In this document: one piece after another, positions 1 through 6,716 of the stretch
Layout of the letters: each line of letters begins with the position of its first letter
Numbering within the stretch: the stretch's first letter is position 1
Source of the DNA: an uncultured Oscillibacter sp.
GTDB lineage: Bacteria; Bacillota; Clostridia; Oscillospirales; Oscillospiraceae
Direction: 5' to 3'
NCBI GenBank assembly: GCA_910579435.1
Contig: CAJTVF010000062.1
Span: 1 to 14,564, forward strand
DNA: 14,564 nucleotides
Translations under genes and position numbers: made by a program
The notes under the pieces: generated by a model
Databases searched by the model: none
What the model was told of the DNA's origin: nothing
Seen by the model: only the letters and a program-made list of their open reading frames with translations

Positions 1-41
1 TCACGTTTGCCCTCATTGCCATCCTCATTAGAAGATTTTAA

Positions 42-296
42 ACAGGCTCTAAGGCCCCCGAGCCGCCCACGGGTGAGAAGAAGGAGGCTCCGGCCCCCAA
101 GAAGGAGGACAAGCCCGCCGCCCCCGCCCCTGGCGAAAGGCCCAAGGAGGCCAAGCCCCCCGAGGGCCCCAAGGGTCCCGAACCGCCCACAGGCGAGAAG
201 AAGGAGGCTCCGGCCCCCAAAAAGGAGGACAAGCCCGCCGCCCCTGTCCCTGGTGAGAAGCCCAAGGAGGCCCCCGTAACCGGCCCCGCCGCCAAG
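42..296 (+). repeat. Two-copy tandem repeat, 120 bp (40 codons), Pro/Lys/Glu/Ala-rich
   Basis: Two head-to-tail copies with a 120-base period lie at about 57-176 and 177-296; the second drifts at its end. In the frame of the downstream ParB-like gene each copy reads PEPPTGEKKEAPAPKKED followed by KPAAP, then a PGE(R/K)PKEA segment. The period is a multiple of three and the differences are mostly synonymous or conservative, so it was selected as protein: a flexible, charged, proline-rich linker. The frame is open from 42 (a TAA lies at 39-41) but has no ATG, GTG or TTG before 324, so the true N-terminus is missing or frameshifted. Bases 1-50 read sensibly in another frame, ending LEDFKQAL, which would fit a frameshift near 45-60. 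Confidence 0.8.
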
Positions 297-323
297 GGTC
301 CCGCCGGGACCGCCATTTCCCAG

Positions 324-1553
324 GTGCTTGATGAGCGCCTGACGCCTCCGGACGAGAAGGCCAAGCGGGATGTCCCCAGCCCCGAGGAGCGCGAAGCCTT
401 CTTCATCCTCCTGCATCCCGCCTATCTGGAGAAGTCCAAGTACAACACCATTTCCGTGGACACCAGGAGCGAGGACTACCTGGAACTGAAAAAGTCCATT
501 GAGCTGAACGGCGTGAAGGACCCTGTTCTCGCCCGGATCGGGGACGAGGGCACCCTGGAAATCCTCTCCGGCCAGCGCCGCCACCTGATCGCCACGGAGT
601 TGAACTATCCCGTCCCCACCATCATCCAGAAAATTTCTGACGCCGACGCGAAAATTCTGGTGGCGGACGGCAACCTCCACCGGCCCCATATCTCCATGTA
701 CGATCTCTCCCGCTCCCTGCGGATGAAAATGGAGGGCATGAAGCAGAAGGCGGGCCGGAAGAAGAAGGGGACATTCAAGGCGGAGGAGCTGGACAGCGAT
801 GAAAAGCTGGCCCAGGAGATGGGCATGAAGGTGAGCAAGGGCATCCAAATCCTCGCCCCCTGTCATTTTACCTGCCTTGTGGAGTATGAGAAGAAGGACC
901 CGGCCACCGGGCGGACCCTGTATGGGCCGAACGGCAAGCCCCTGACGGAGAAACGGCAGGAGAACGCCACCCGTTTCCGCATTGCCACCGTGTTTGACGT
1001 GAGCCAGACGGAGGGCCGGGAGCTGCCCAGCCTCGTCTCTGATTTGAGCGGGGACGTTCCAGACTTTGAGAACGTCTATGCCCGTCTCGCCGCCCTGTGC
1101 CCCCTCCCCGTGGAGCTGGGCCCGGTCCCTGGAACGGCAAAGGGTTATGCCAGCTTCGCGGAAAACCGGGTGGTGGTCAGGTCCGGCATGAGCCAGGCGC
1201 AGACCATCAAGACGCTGATCCACGAGACCGCCCACGCCAAGCTCCATCCCCCGGATTTTCTTTCGGAGTTCCCCAAGCCCCGGCGGGAGAAGGAGGTGGA
1301 GGCGGAGAGCGTGGCCTATGTCGTCTGCCAGCACTTCGGCATTGACACCTCGGACTACTCCATGGGCTATGTTGCCGGGTGGAGCCGGGGAAAGGAGCTG
1401 GCGGAGCTGAAAGCCTCCCTGGACGTGATTCACTCCACCGCCGGGGAAATCATCAACGCCATCCAGCCGCCTCCGCCGGAGCTGACGCGGGACGAGCCGT
1501 CCCAGGAGCACCGGCGGAAAACCAGTTATCGAAAATTCAAAAAAAGGAAGTGA
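324..1553 (+). CDS. Chimeric ParB-like / ArdC-type zinc metallopeptidase protein (5' end unclear)
   Basis: 409 residues from a GTG at 324 that has no visible ribosome binding site; the frame is open back to 42, so the real start is probably upstream. Residues about 30-125 resemble a ParB/Srx nuclease-like domain, with ELKKSIELNGVKDPVLAR and the box LSGQRRHLIA at 81-90. Residues 157-172 look like the start of the ParB helix-turn-helix (DEKLAQEMGMKVSK). From residue 173 the sequence switches to the second half of an ArdC-like protein: GIQILAPC, then TVFDVSQTEGRELP, a zincin motif HETAH at 300-304, the EVEAES helix at 324-329 that should supply the third zinc ligand, and the conserved CQHFGIDTSDYS and GWSRGKEL segments. 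Such proteins are common in Firmicutes conjugative elements, where ArdC-type proteins bind single-stranded DNA and resist restriction. The join cuts both domains in mid-fold, so this looks like a deletion product rather than an evolved fusion. Whether it is functional is unknown. Confidence 0.7.
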   Translation: MLDERLTPPDEKAKRDVPSPEEREAFFILLHPAYLEKSKYNTISVDTRSEDYLELKKSIELNGVKDPVLARIGDEGTLEILSGQRRHLIATELNYPVPTIIQKISDADAKILVADGNLHRPHISMYDLSRSLRMKMEGMKQKAGRKKKGTFKAEELDSDEKLAQEMGMKVSKGIQILAPCHFTCLVEYEKKDPATGRTLYGPNGKPLTEKRQENATRFRIATVFDVSQTEGRELPSLVSDLSGDVPDFENVYARLAALCPLPVELGPVPGTAKGYASFAENRVVVRSGMSQAQTIKTLIHETAHAKLHPPDFLSEFPKPRREKEVEAESVAYVVCQHFGIDTSDYSMGYVAGWSRGKELAELKASLDVIHSTAGEIINAIQPPPPELTRDEPSQEHRRKTSYRKFKKRK

Positions 1554-1557
1554 CAGA

Positions 1558-1782
1558 TTGAACGACTACGAGGAACGCAAACAGGCCCGGATTGACCGCC
1601 TTCACGAAAAAGCGGACAGGGCCCGCGCTGAAAGCCAGTCCTTATTCAAGCAGTCCACCGATATGGCATCCGCTATCCCGTTTGGACAGCCTGTCCATGG
1701 TCCCGCTGACCGGCGCTACCGGGATAAGATCGGCAAGAAAATGGAACAGTCTTTCTTGTCTCCTGCTTTTGCTCTTTCATAG
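1558..1782 (+). pseudogene. Truncated DUF3560-type mobile-element protein
   Basis: The frame starts at a TTG four bases after the previous stop, with AAGGAAG at 1544-1550 as the ribosome binding site, so it is translationally coupled to the upstream gene. Residues 1-65 (MNDYEERKQARIDRLHEKAD, the MASAIPFGQP motif, then RRYRDKIGKKMEQSF) match the start of DUF3560 proteins, which sit beside ArdC/ParB genes in Firmicutes conjugative elements and have no established function. After about 1752 the similarity stops abruptly and nine unrelated residues lead to a stop. The sequence that follows is AT-richer and belongs to the IS66 remnant region, so the gene was cut by insertion and later deletion. 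Full members are usually more than twice this length. The domain call rests on motif memory and is moderately sure. Confidence 0.6.
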
Positions 1783-1839
1783 CTTTAATTTTACCATAAA
1801 GCCAAGCAAAACACCAGCTTTCTCCACGATTTCCTCTTA

Positions 1840-1974
1840 TTAGACGATGTTCAACCCAGACACTGTCTCGTGCGCTTTCGGCTGCTCTACACTCAGCCCC
1901 TCCATCAGCCGCCGGTACTGCTGCGCTGTGAGCTGCCGCGCCTCCTCACCGTTCCTCGGCCACTGGAAGTTCCC
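1840..1974 (-). pseudogene. tnpB: IS66 TnpB, C-terminal fragment only
   Basis: In the frame ending at the TAA at 1840, about 44 residues from GNFQWPRNGEEARQLTAQQY onward, including RRLMEGLSVEQPKAH, match the C-terminus of IS66 TnpB. The N-terminal two thirds are missing and the fragment has no start of its own. It overlaps the end of the tnpA frame, so the deletion endpoint is near 1970-1985. Confidence 0.65.
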
Positions 1975-2158
1975 GCTCATTCTCTGATACCGCAGCTTGG
2001 AACACCTTCCTCTGCCAGCTATAGTTCGTAGATACTGGAATCCCATGCTCCCCGCACCATTCGCTTACCCGCTGCCCGCTGTTCCGGCACGCCTCTGCCT
2101 GTCGCCCCCTCTCCACCAAACGACTGCGTTGATTTACCTTTTGAAGTCTCCGCTCCAT
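1946..2158 (-). pseudogene. tnpA: IS66 accessory protein TnpA, C-terminally truncated
   Basis: 70 residues from an ATG at 2158 preceded by a GGGGTGAG-like ribosome binding site. The segment CRNSGQRVSEWCGEHGIPVS followed by TNYSWQRKVFQA is the recognisable N-terminal helix-turn-helix of IS66 TnpA. The IS66 similarity ends at about residue 60 (nucleotide 1979). The remaining residues are read from tnpB sequence in the wrong frame and end at a TGA. Intact TnpA proteins run to roughly 110-130 residues. Not expected to function. Confidence 0.7.
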
Positions 2159-2193
2159 CGTCTCACCCCTCTAAAATTTTTCCCGCTGCAAGC

Positions 2194-2226
2194 AGTGCCA
2201 TGTACTATCCGATAGTACATGGCACT
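2194..2226. repeat. Perfect 14-bp inverted repeat upstream of tnpA
   Basis: AGTGCCATGTACTA, loop TCCGA, then TAGTACATGGCACT. It lies between the IS66 terminal repeat and the tnpA start, 35 bases before that start on the minus strand. There is no T-run on either side, so a simple intrinsic terminator is unlikely. It could fold in read-through transcripts from outside the element or serve as a protein site. Confidence 0.7.
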
Positions 2227-2348
2227 TTATCAGGCTTTATTGTATTTTCTACCTTAACTCTGGGCTGTGCAAGACGCCGGAAAGATTGACGCTTACTTTA
2301 TTTCTTCCCACTGTATCCACATAAGGGCCATATAAGGAGGATCGAGGC

Positions 2349-2504
2349 GTGATTATTTCAACCGCTGAACTGGAAAAGTATTTCGGCAAGGAGGTCACTT
2401 CGGCCAAAATGAAAGAGCAGATCATCGGCCTGCTGGACGAGTGGAAACAGAAACAGCCGCCCGAGCTGGCAAAGGCCCCGAAGAAAATGGAAAAAGGCAA
2501 GTAA
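2349..2504 (+). CDS. Small 51-residue protein of unknown function
   Basis: A GTG start at 2349 has a textbook ribosome binding site (AAGGAGG at 2334-2340, eight bases upstream), and the frame runs to a TAA at 2502-2504. The product starts MIISTAELEKYFGKEVTSAK and ends in a lysine-rich tail (APKKMEKGK). It is predicted to be mostly helical and highly charged, with no signal peptide or membrane segment. It lies among gene fragments after the IS66 end, so it may itself be the start of a longer gene cut short near 2505, although the lysine tail and stop look natural. I do not recognise the family. Confidence 0.55.
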   Translation: MIISTAELEKYFGKEVTSAKMKEQIIGLLDEWKQKQPPELAKAPKKMEKGK

Positions 2505-2507
2505 AGC

Positions 2508-2590
2508 GTGGTCACCATCACCGCCGCCGGCGTCTATGCGGTCAGCGGTTCCCTGGAAGACGGCCGCATCCTCGTCAACGCCCCCAAGGA
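2508..2590 (+). pseudogene. Fragment of a Cthe_2159-type carbohydrate-binding domain gene
   Basis: From 2508 the plus strand encodes VVTITAAGVYAVSGSLEDGR then ILVNAPKE. This repeats the entry motif of large secreted Clostridia proteins with the Cthe_2159-type beta-helix domain (VTITAAGTYVVSGTLDDGQ-like, followed by IVVNAP). Only about 28 codons remain: no signal peptide, no upstream part, and the frame then runs through a terminator hairpin. It is a scrap left by rearrangement rather than a working gene. The assignment is by motif memory. Confidence 0.5.
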
Positions 2591-2593
2591 AAG

Positions 2594-2626
2594 GGAAGGC
2601 CTGGGTATACCCCAGGCCTTCCTTTT
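2594..2626 (+). terminator. Intrinsic terminator separating the remnant region from the ABC operon
   Basis: Stem GGAAGGCCTGGG, loop TATAC, stem CCCAGGCCTTCC (12 bp, perfect) followed by TTTT. It ends transcription from the left and isolates the importer operon. Confidence 0.75.
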
Positions 2627-2729
2627 GCTTTCATTATGCAATCATCCAAAAAAACGTTTGCGTTTTCAGATAAAATGACGTTTTTTTGAAATTCCCAAAA
2701 ATTCTCCCCCGTCATGTGAAAAATGGACG

Positions 2730-2758
2730 TTTTGCAATGGAATAAAATCCGCTAAAAT
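2730..2758 (+). promoter_or_regulatory. Probable promoter of the sugar ABC importer operon
   Basis: A candidate -35 TTTTGC (2730-2735) and -10 TAAAAT (2753-2758) are separated by 17 bases in an AT-rich stretch just before the ATPase gene. The region 2650-2735 contains three related CGTTT-type motifs: AAACGTTTGCGTTTTC at 2652-2667, ATGACGTTTTTTTG at 2675-2688 and ATGGACGTTTTGC at 2723-2735. They could be regulator sites. The -35 match is weak and no site is proven. Confidence 0.4.
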
Positions 2759-2792
2759 GTGATTAAAACCATGTATGAGGAGTGAGAAATGC

Positions 2793-4286
2793 GTGGAATA
2801 TGTGCTGGAAATGAAAAATATCAGCAAAACCTTTCCGGGCGTAGCCGCACTTGACCATGTGCAGCTTCAGGTGAAGCCGGGCGAGGTCCATGCGTTGATG
2901 GGAGAAAACGGCGCCGGCAAATCCACCCTGATGAAGATTCTGATGGGGATTTACACCAAGGACCCCGGCGGCGAGATATTGTTTGACGGAAAGCCCTATC
3001 ACGCGGCAAACCCAAAGGAAGCCATGGACGCCGGGATCGCCATGATCCACCAGGAGCTGAACCCGATTCTAGATATGACGGTGTATGAAAACATCTTTGT
3101 GGGACGCGAGCTGCGAAAAAACGGCCTGGTGGACCAGAAAGCGGAGATCGAAGCGGCCCAGAGGCTGATCGAAGAGTGCGGCCTGCACGTGTCGCCCAGG
3201 GAGACGCTGCGGAATCTCACCGTGGCGCAGTGCCAGCTGATCGAGATTATCAAGGCCATTTCCATCAACGCAAAGGTCATCGTCATGGACGAACCCACCG
3301 CCGCCATCACGGAGCGCGAAGTGGAGCTGCTGTTCGAGCATATCCGCAGGCTGACGGAAAAGGGCGTCGCCATCATCTATATCTCCCACCGCATGGCGGA
3401 GATTTTCTCAATCTGCGACCGGGTCAGCGTCTACCGCGACGGGCAGTACATCGGCACGGACGATACGGCAAACCTGGACGAGACCCGGCTGATCAAGATG
3501 ATGGTGGGCCGGGAGATTACGGACGTATACCCAAAGCTGGACGCGGATGTGGGTGAGGTGATTTTTGAGGCAAGGAACATCGTCCGCGCGGATCAGAAGG
3601 TGAAGGATGTCAGCCTCGCCGTCCGCCGGGGCGAGATTCTGGGCATCGGCGGCCTGGTGGGCGCCGGGCGCAGCGAGCTGGTGGAGGGCATCTTCGGCAT
3701 GCAGCCCCTCGCCAGCGGCGAGATCTATGTGAAGGGCAAACAGGTGAAGGTTCTCTCGCCGCGGGATATCATCCGGGAGGGCGTAGCCCTCATCACGGAG
3801 GACCGCAAGGTCACCGGCTTGAACCTGAGCGGGTCCGTCAACGACAACATCGCCATGGTGGCAATCAAAAAGCTGCTGAGCCACGGCTTATACAACAAAA
3901 ACAAGGCCCTCAGCGCCTCCCGGGAGTACATCGAAAAGCTGAATATCAAAACGCCTTCCGGCAGCCAGATCGTGGGCAACCTCTCCGGCGGCAACCAGCA
4001 GAAGGTCGTCATCGCAAAATGGCTGCTGAACGAGCCGGACGTCATCATTCTGGACGAGCCGACGCGGGGAATTGACGTGGCCGCCAAGCGGGACATCTAC
4101 CTGCTGCTGGGCGACCTTGTGCGGCAGGGAAAGGCGGTGATCCTCATTTCGTCGGAGATTCCCGAGCTGATGGGGATCTGCGACCGGATCATCGTCATGT
4201 GCGAGGGCAATTATTCCGGCGAGGTCCAGCGCGGGGAGTTCTCTCAGGAACGCATCATGACGCTGGCCTCCGCCATCAAGGTGTAA
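2793..4286 (+). CDS. Sugar ABC transporter, tandem ATP-binding protein (RbsA/MglA/XylG family)
   Basis: 497 residues; the cytoplasmic ATPase that drives monosaccharide uptake. I chose GTG 2793 because GAGGAG lies at 2776-2781 and the resulting MEYVLEMKNISKTFPGV matches the family start; an in-frame ATG at 2775 would add six residues. First ATPase half: Walker A GENGAGKS 37-44, Q-loop Q87, signature-like LTVAQ 142-146 (degenerate, as is usual here), Walker B VIVMDEP 162-168 and H199. Second half: Walker A replaced by GLVGAGRSE (287-295, no lysine, typical of this family), signature LSGGNQQ 397-403 and Walker B VIILDEP 417-423. Two halves and about 500 residues are the normal architecture. It is the first gene of an operon with the permease 14 bases downstream. 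Substrate specificity cannot be read from the ATPase. Confidence 0.93.
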   Translation: MEYVLEMKNISKTFPGVAALDHVQLQVKPGEVHALMGENGAGKSTLMKILMGIYTKDPGGEILFDGKPYHAANPKEAMDAGIAMIHQELNPILDMTVYENIFVGRELRKNGLVDQKAEIEAAQRLIEECGLHVSPRETLRNLTVAQCQLIEIIKAISINAKVIVMDEPTAAITEREVELLFEHIRRLTEKGVAIIYISHRMAEIFSICDRVSVYRDGQYIGTDDTANLDETRLIKMMVGREITDVYPKLDADVGEVIFEARNIVRADQKVKDVSLAVRRGEILGIGGLVGAGRSELVEGIFGMQPLASGEIYVKGKQVKVLSPRDIIREGVALITEDRKVTGLNLSGSVNDNIAMVAIKKLLSHGLYNKNKALSASREYIEKLNIKTPSGSQIVGNLSGGNQQKVVIAKWLLNEPDVIILDEPTRGIDVAAKRDIYLLLGDLVRQGKAVILISSEIPELMGICDRIIVMCEGNYSGEVQRGEFSQERIMTLASAIKV

Positions 4287-4300
4287 AGGAAGGGGAAACC

Positions 4301-5248
4301 ATGAAAGAGACGAAACGTACAAAGGCGCTCATCAGCGAATACTTTATCTTCGTAATTTTCATCGCGCTGGTGGTCGTACTGACCTGCCTGAAGCCCAGCT
4401 TCATCCAGCCCGGCAACCTGGTCAACATCCTCAAGCAGGCATCCATCAACGGCATTCTGGCCTTCGGCATGATGTTCGTGATCATCGCCGGCGGATTCGA
4501 TATGTCCGTGGGGTCCACGGTGGCGTTCACCGGCGTTCTGGCGGCTATGCTGGGCCAGGGGCAGTATCCCCTGATCGTGCCCCTGGCCGTCGCCATGCTG
4601 GCCGGCCTGGCCGTGGGCGTGGTAAACGGCGTGGGCGTGGCTGTGGGAGACCTGCCGCCCTTCATCATGACCCTCGGCACCATGACCGCCGTCCGCGGCC
4701 TGGCGCTGCTGATTTCCAACGGCAAGCCGGTCATTGGAATCAGCACGGAGTACAAGGCGGTCGCCGCCTCCTCGATTTTCGGGGTCCCGATGCTGGCGGT
4801 CTTCCTGGTGGTCATCATCATCATCTGCTCCTTTGTGCTGGCGAAGACCGTCTATGGCCGCCGGGTCTATGCCTGCGGCGGCAACCTGCTGGCGGCGCGG
4901 GTATCCGGCATCAATACGACGAAGATCCGCATCTCCACTTTCGCAATCGCGGGCCTTCTGGCCGGTCTGAGCGGCTTTTTGATGACCTCCCGCGTCACCA
5001 TCGGCCAGCCCAACGCAGCGGAGAGCTATGAGATGGACGCCATTACGGCCTGCGTGGTGGGCGGCGTATCCATGTCCGGCGGCGTGGGCAAGCCCTGGGG
5101 CGTCGTGGTGGGCTGCCTGCTCATCACGGTCATCGCCAACGGCCTGGACATCATGGGCGTTTCGTCCCACTGGCAGAAGATTGTCAAGGGCGCCATCATC
5201 GTCCTGGCGGTGCTGCTGGATATCAAGGGCAAGGGCAAAAAGAACTGA
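4301..5248 (+). CDS. Sugar ABC transporter permease (RbsC family)
   Basis: 315 residues from ATG 4301, preceded by AAGGAAGGGG; the frame extends further upstream only inside the ATPase gene. It is very hydrophobic, with about 8-10 membrane segments. The family hallmark IIAGGFDMSVGS is at 61-72 and the second signature YEMDAITACVVGGVSMSGG at 243-261, corresponding to the RbsC YELDAIAAVVLGG region. It should form the homodimeric channel in the membrane, coupled to the tandem ATPase encoded upstream and loaded by the lipoprotein encoded downstream. Length and composition are normal. The C-terminus is a short lysine-rich tail (IKGKGKKN). Confidence 0.93.
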   Translation: MKETKRTKALISEYFIFVIFIALVVVLTCLKPSFIQPGNLVNILKQASINGILAFGMMFVIIAGGFDMSVGSTVAFTGVLAAMLGQGQYPLIVPLAVAMLAGLAVGVVNGVGVAVGDLPPFIMTLGTMTAVRGLALLISNGKPVIGISTEYKAVAASSIFGVPMLAVFLVVIIIICSFVLAKTVYGRRVYACGGNLLAARVSGINTTKIRISTFAIAGLLAGLSGFLMTSRVTIGQPNAAESYEMDAITACVVGGVSMSGGVGKPWGVVVGCLLITVIANGLDIMGVSSHWQKIVKGAIIVLAVLLDIKGKGKKN

Positions 5249-5486
5249 GCGGGTGTCAAGAGAACTGCCGGACGCGCTGTCCGTCATCTCTTACATATAA
5301 GAACCCGTCTTCACAACCCTTGAACGCCGTCCGGCCGGTCTTTTTCCCGCCATACCGCGTCGCTTCCCCTTGCAATCCGCCCGGATTGCGGCGGAAAGGC
5401 TCCTTGTCTGGCGGAAAATATCGCCGTCTATCCGGCTTCCCCAGGTTATGAAGACAGGTTCCAAGTTTTTGAGGAGGAAAAATCAC
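5249..5486 (+). other. 238-base intergenic region between permease and binding-protein genes
   Basis: No convincing open frame. It contains a compact hairpin at 5372-5389 (GCAATCC, loop GCCC, GGATTGC), weakly extended by flanking CTTCC and GGAAAG. No T-run follows, so it is not a clear terminator. Such hairpins between transporter genes often act as mRNA processing or stabilising sites that raise binding-protein levels, which is my inference here. No convincing separate promoter was found. AGGAGG for the next gene is at 5472-5477. Confidence 0.4.
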
Positions 5487-6503
5487 ATGAACAAGAAGAA
5501 GTTTCTCGCAATGCTGCTGGCCTGCGTTATGATGCTGGCCCTCGCCACGGGCTGCGGCGGCAAAGACGCGTCAGCCCCGGCCGACAGCGCGCCTGCGGAC
5601 AGCGGCGCCAGCTCTGATGCCGGCTCTGACGCCGGCTCCGACACCGCCTCTGACAGCGGCCCCTACAAGATTGCGCTGATTCAGCAGCACCAGACCAACG
5701 CCTTCCAGATTGCCGTTACCGAGGCCGCCGAGGCCAAGGCTGCGGAGCTGGGCGCGGAGCTGAAGATCCTGAGCGCCGACCAGGACGCCGCCACCCAGAT
5801 CAGCCAGATCGAACAGTGCGTGACGGAGGGCTACCAGGCCATCCTGTTTGAGCCCGTCGATCCCGACGGCCTGCGGGACGCCGCCAAAAACGCGGCGGAC
5901 GCCGGTGTTGTCGTCATCAACATCATCTCCGCCTGCACCGACTGGGAGGGCGCCGGAATCTCCGCCGTCTCCTACGGCAACAATGTCAAGGCCGGAGAGA
6001 CCGAGATGCAGCAGGTCGCCGACCTGCTGGGCGGCAAGGGCAATATCGCCATCCTGACCGGCCCCTCCGCCGACGCCGGCGGCCTCCAGCGCATGGAGGG
6101 CTATGAGAACATCCTGGCCAACTATCCCGACATCGTTCAGGTCGTCTCCCCCGCCGACTGCGCGTGGGACACCGCTCAGGCCCAGGCCACCGTGGAGAGC
6201 TGGCTGTCCGCCTATGACCTGGACGCCATCGTCTGCGAAAACGACGGCATGGCCGTAGGCGCGGGCAACGCCGCCGGAGCCAACAGCGGAATCGTCATCT
6301 CCGGCGTTGACGGAACTCCCGACGGCTTCGAGGCCATCAAGGACGGCCGGATCACCGGAACCGTGTCCCAGAACGGCGGCGCCATGGCCGCCAACGGGAT
6401 CGAGGCCGCTGTTACGCTGCTGAGCGGCGGCACGCTGGAAACCAACGTTCTGGTCACCGACAACACCTGGATCGACGCTTCCAACGTGGCGGACTACGAG
6501 TAA
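5487..6503 (+). CDS. Sugar ABC transporter substrate-binding lipoprotein (RbsB-like, Peripla_BP_4 type)
   Basis: 338 residues from ATG 5487, with AGGAGG nine bases upstream. A lipoprotein signal is clear: MNKKK, a hydrophobic core and LATGC with the lipidated Cys at 23. Residues 24-57 are a low-complexity Ala/Ser/Asp linker (ADS, GSDAGSD repeats) tethering the domain to the membrane. Then comes a two-lobed binding domain opening with YKIALIQQHQTNAFQIAVTE and containing ILFEPVDPDGLRDAAKNAAD, VVVINI, GGKGNIAILTGPS, the hinge-side DAIVCENDGMAVGAG and ISGVDGTPDGFEAIKDG. It captures the sugar outside the cell and delivers it to the permease. It is last in the operon rather than first, after a 238-base gap. 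The exact ligand is unknown; the family covers ribose, galactose, xylose and inositol. Confidence 0.92.
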   Translation: MNKKKFLAMLLACVMMLALATGCGGKDASAPADSAPADSGASSDAGSDAGSDTASDSGPYKIALIQQHQTNAFQIAVTEAAEAKAAELGAELKILSADQDAATQISQIEQCVTEGYQAILFEPVDPDGLRDAAKNAADAGVVVINIISACTDWEGAGISAVSYGNNVKAGETEMQQVADLLGGKGNIAILTGPSADAGGLQRMEGYENILANYPDIVQVVSPADCAWDTAQAQATVESWLSAYDLDAIVCENDGMAVGAGNAAGANSGIVISGVDGTPDGFEAIKDGRITGTVSQNGGAMAANGIEAAVTLLSGGTLETNVLVTDNTWIDASNVADYE

Positions 6504-6545
6504 TCCGCCCCCAGGAGGTCCCAGCGGCAGAGCTGAAAAAAGTAT

Positions 6546-6589
6546 GATGCAAAAGGGGGAAAACGGTTTCGTTTTCCCCCTTTTGCATC
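6546..6589 (+). terminator. Operon terminator: 19-bp perfect hairpin
   Basis: Stem GATGCAAAAGGGGGAAAAC, loop GGTTTC, and its exact complement. Within it the core GGGGGAAAAC/GTTTTCCCCC is flanked by AAAA and TTTT, so it can act as an intrinsic terminator on both strands. It lies 43 bases after the binding-protein gene. Confidence 0.85.
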
Positions 6590-6615
6590 GGATAAGTTTG
6601 TCCAGGGTGTTTTAG

Positions 6616-6656
6616 AAAAAATGGACTGCCGCTATTCAGCAGACAGTCCACTTTTT
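6616..6656. terminator. Bidirectional terminator between convergent genes
   Basis: TGGACTG (6622-6628) pairs with CAGTCCA (6644-6650) across a 15-base loop. It is flanked by a six-base A-run on the left and TTTTT on the right, with one A-C mismatch between. It gives a U-tract on either strand and lies about 60 bases downstream of the minus-strand 430-residue gene. Confidence 0.65.
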
Positions 6657-6716
6657 ACTAAAATTTTCTGTTCAGTATTTAATTCCACCCTGCCGCTCTG
6701 GCAGAAATGCACATCA

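Larger units (their letters stand above)
1840..2296 (-). mobile_element. IS66-family insertion sequence, internally deleted and 3'-truncated
   Basis: Read on the minus strand, the element begins at 2296 with GTAAGCGTCAATC, which has the GTAAGCG start typical of IS66-family terminal inverted repeats. It continues through a hairpin (2194-2226) to a tnpA start at 2158, then jumps within about 30 bases from mid-tnpA to the last third of tnpB, which stops at 1840. The tnpC transposase gene and the other terminal repeat are absent, so the copy cannot move by itself. Target-site duplications cannot be checked because the far end is lost. The remnant lies directly after the broken DUF3560 frame. Confidence 0.7.

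Noticed and set aside
57..296. Tandem repeat as a CRISPR array
   Set aside because: Only two long adjacent copies, no unique spacers, period divisible by three and coding content: a protein repeat.
1753..1839. A gene or promoter between the DUF3560 break and the tnpB fragment
   Set aside because: It is AT-richer, but I found no well-spaced promoter, ribosome binding site or recognisable protein; it is probably non-coding debris of the insertion.
4244..5287. Long minus-strand open frame (347 residues) opposite the permease
   Set aside because: It is His/Asp/Gln-rich low-complexity sequence with no domain pattern, exactly opposite a clear RbsC permease: a GC-rich antisense shadow.
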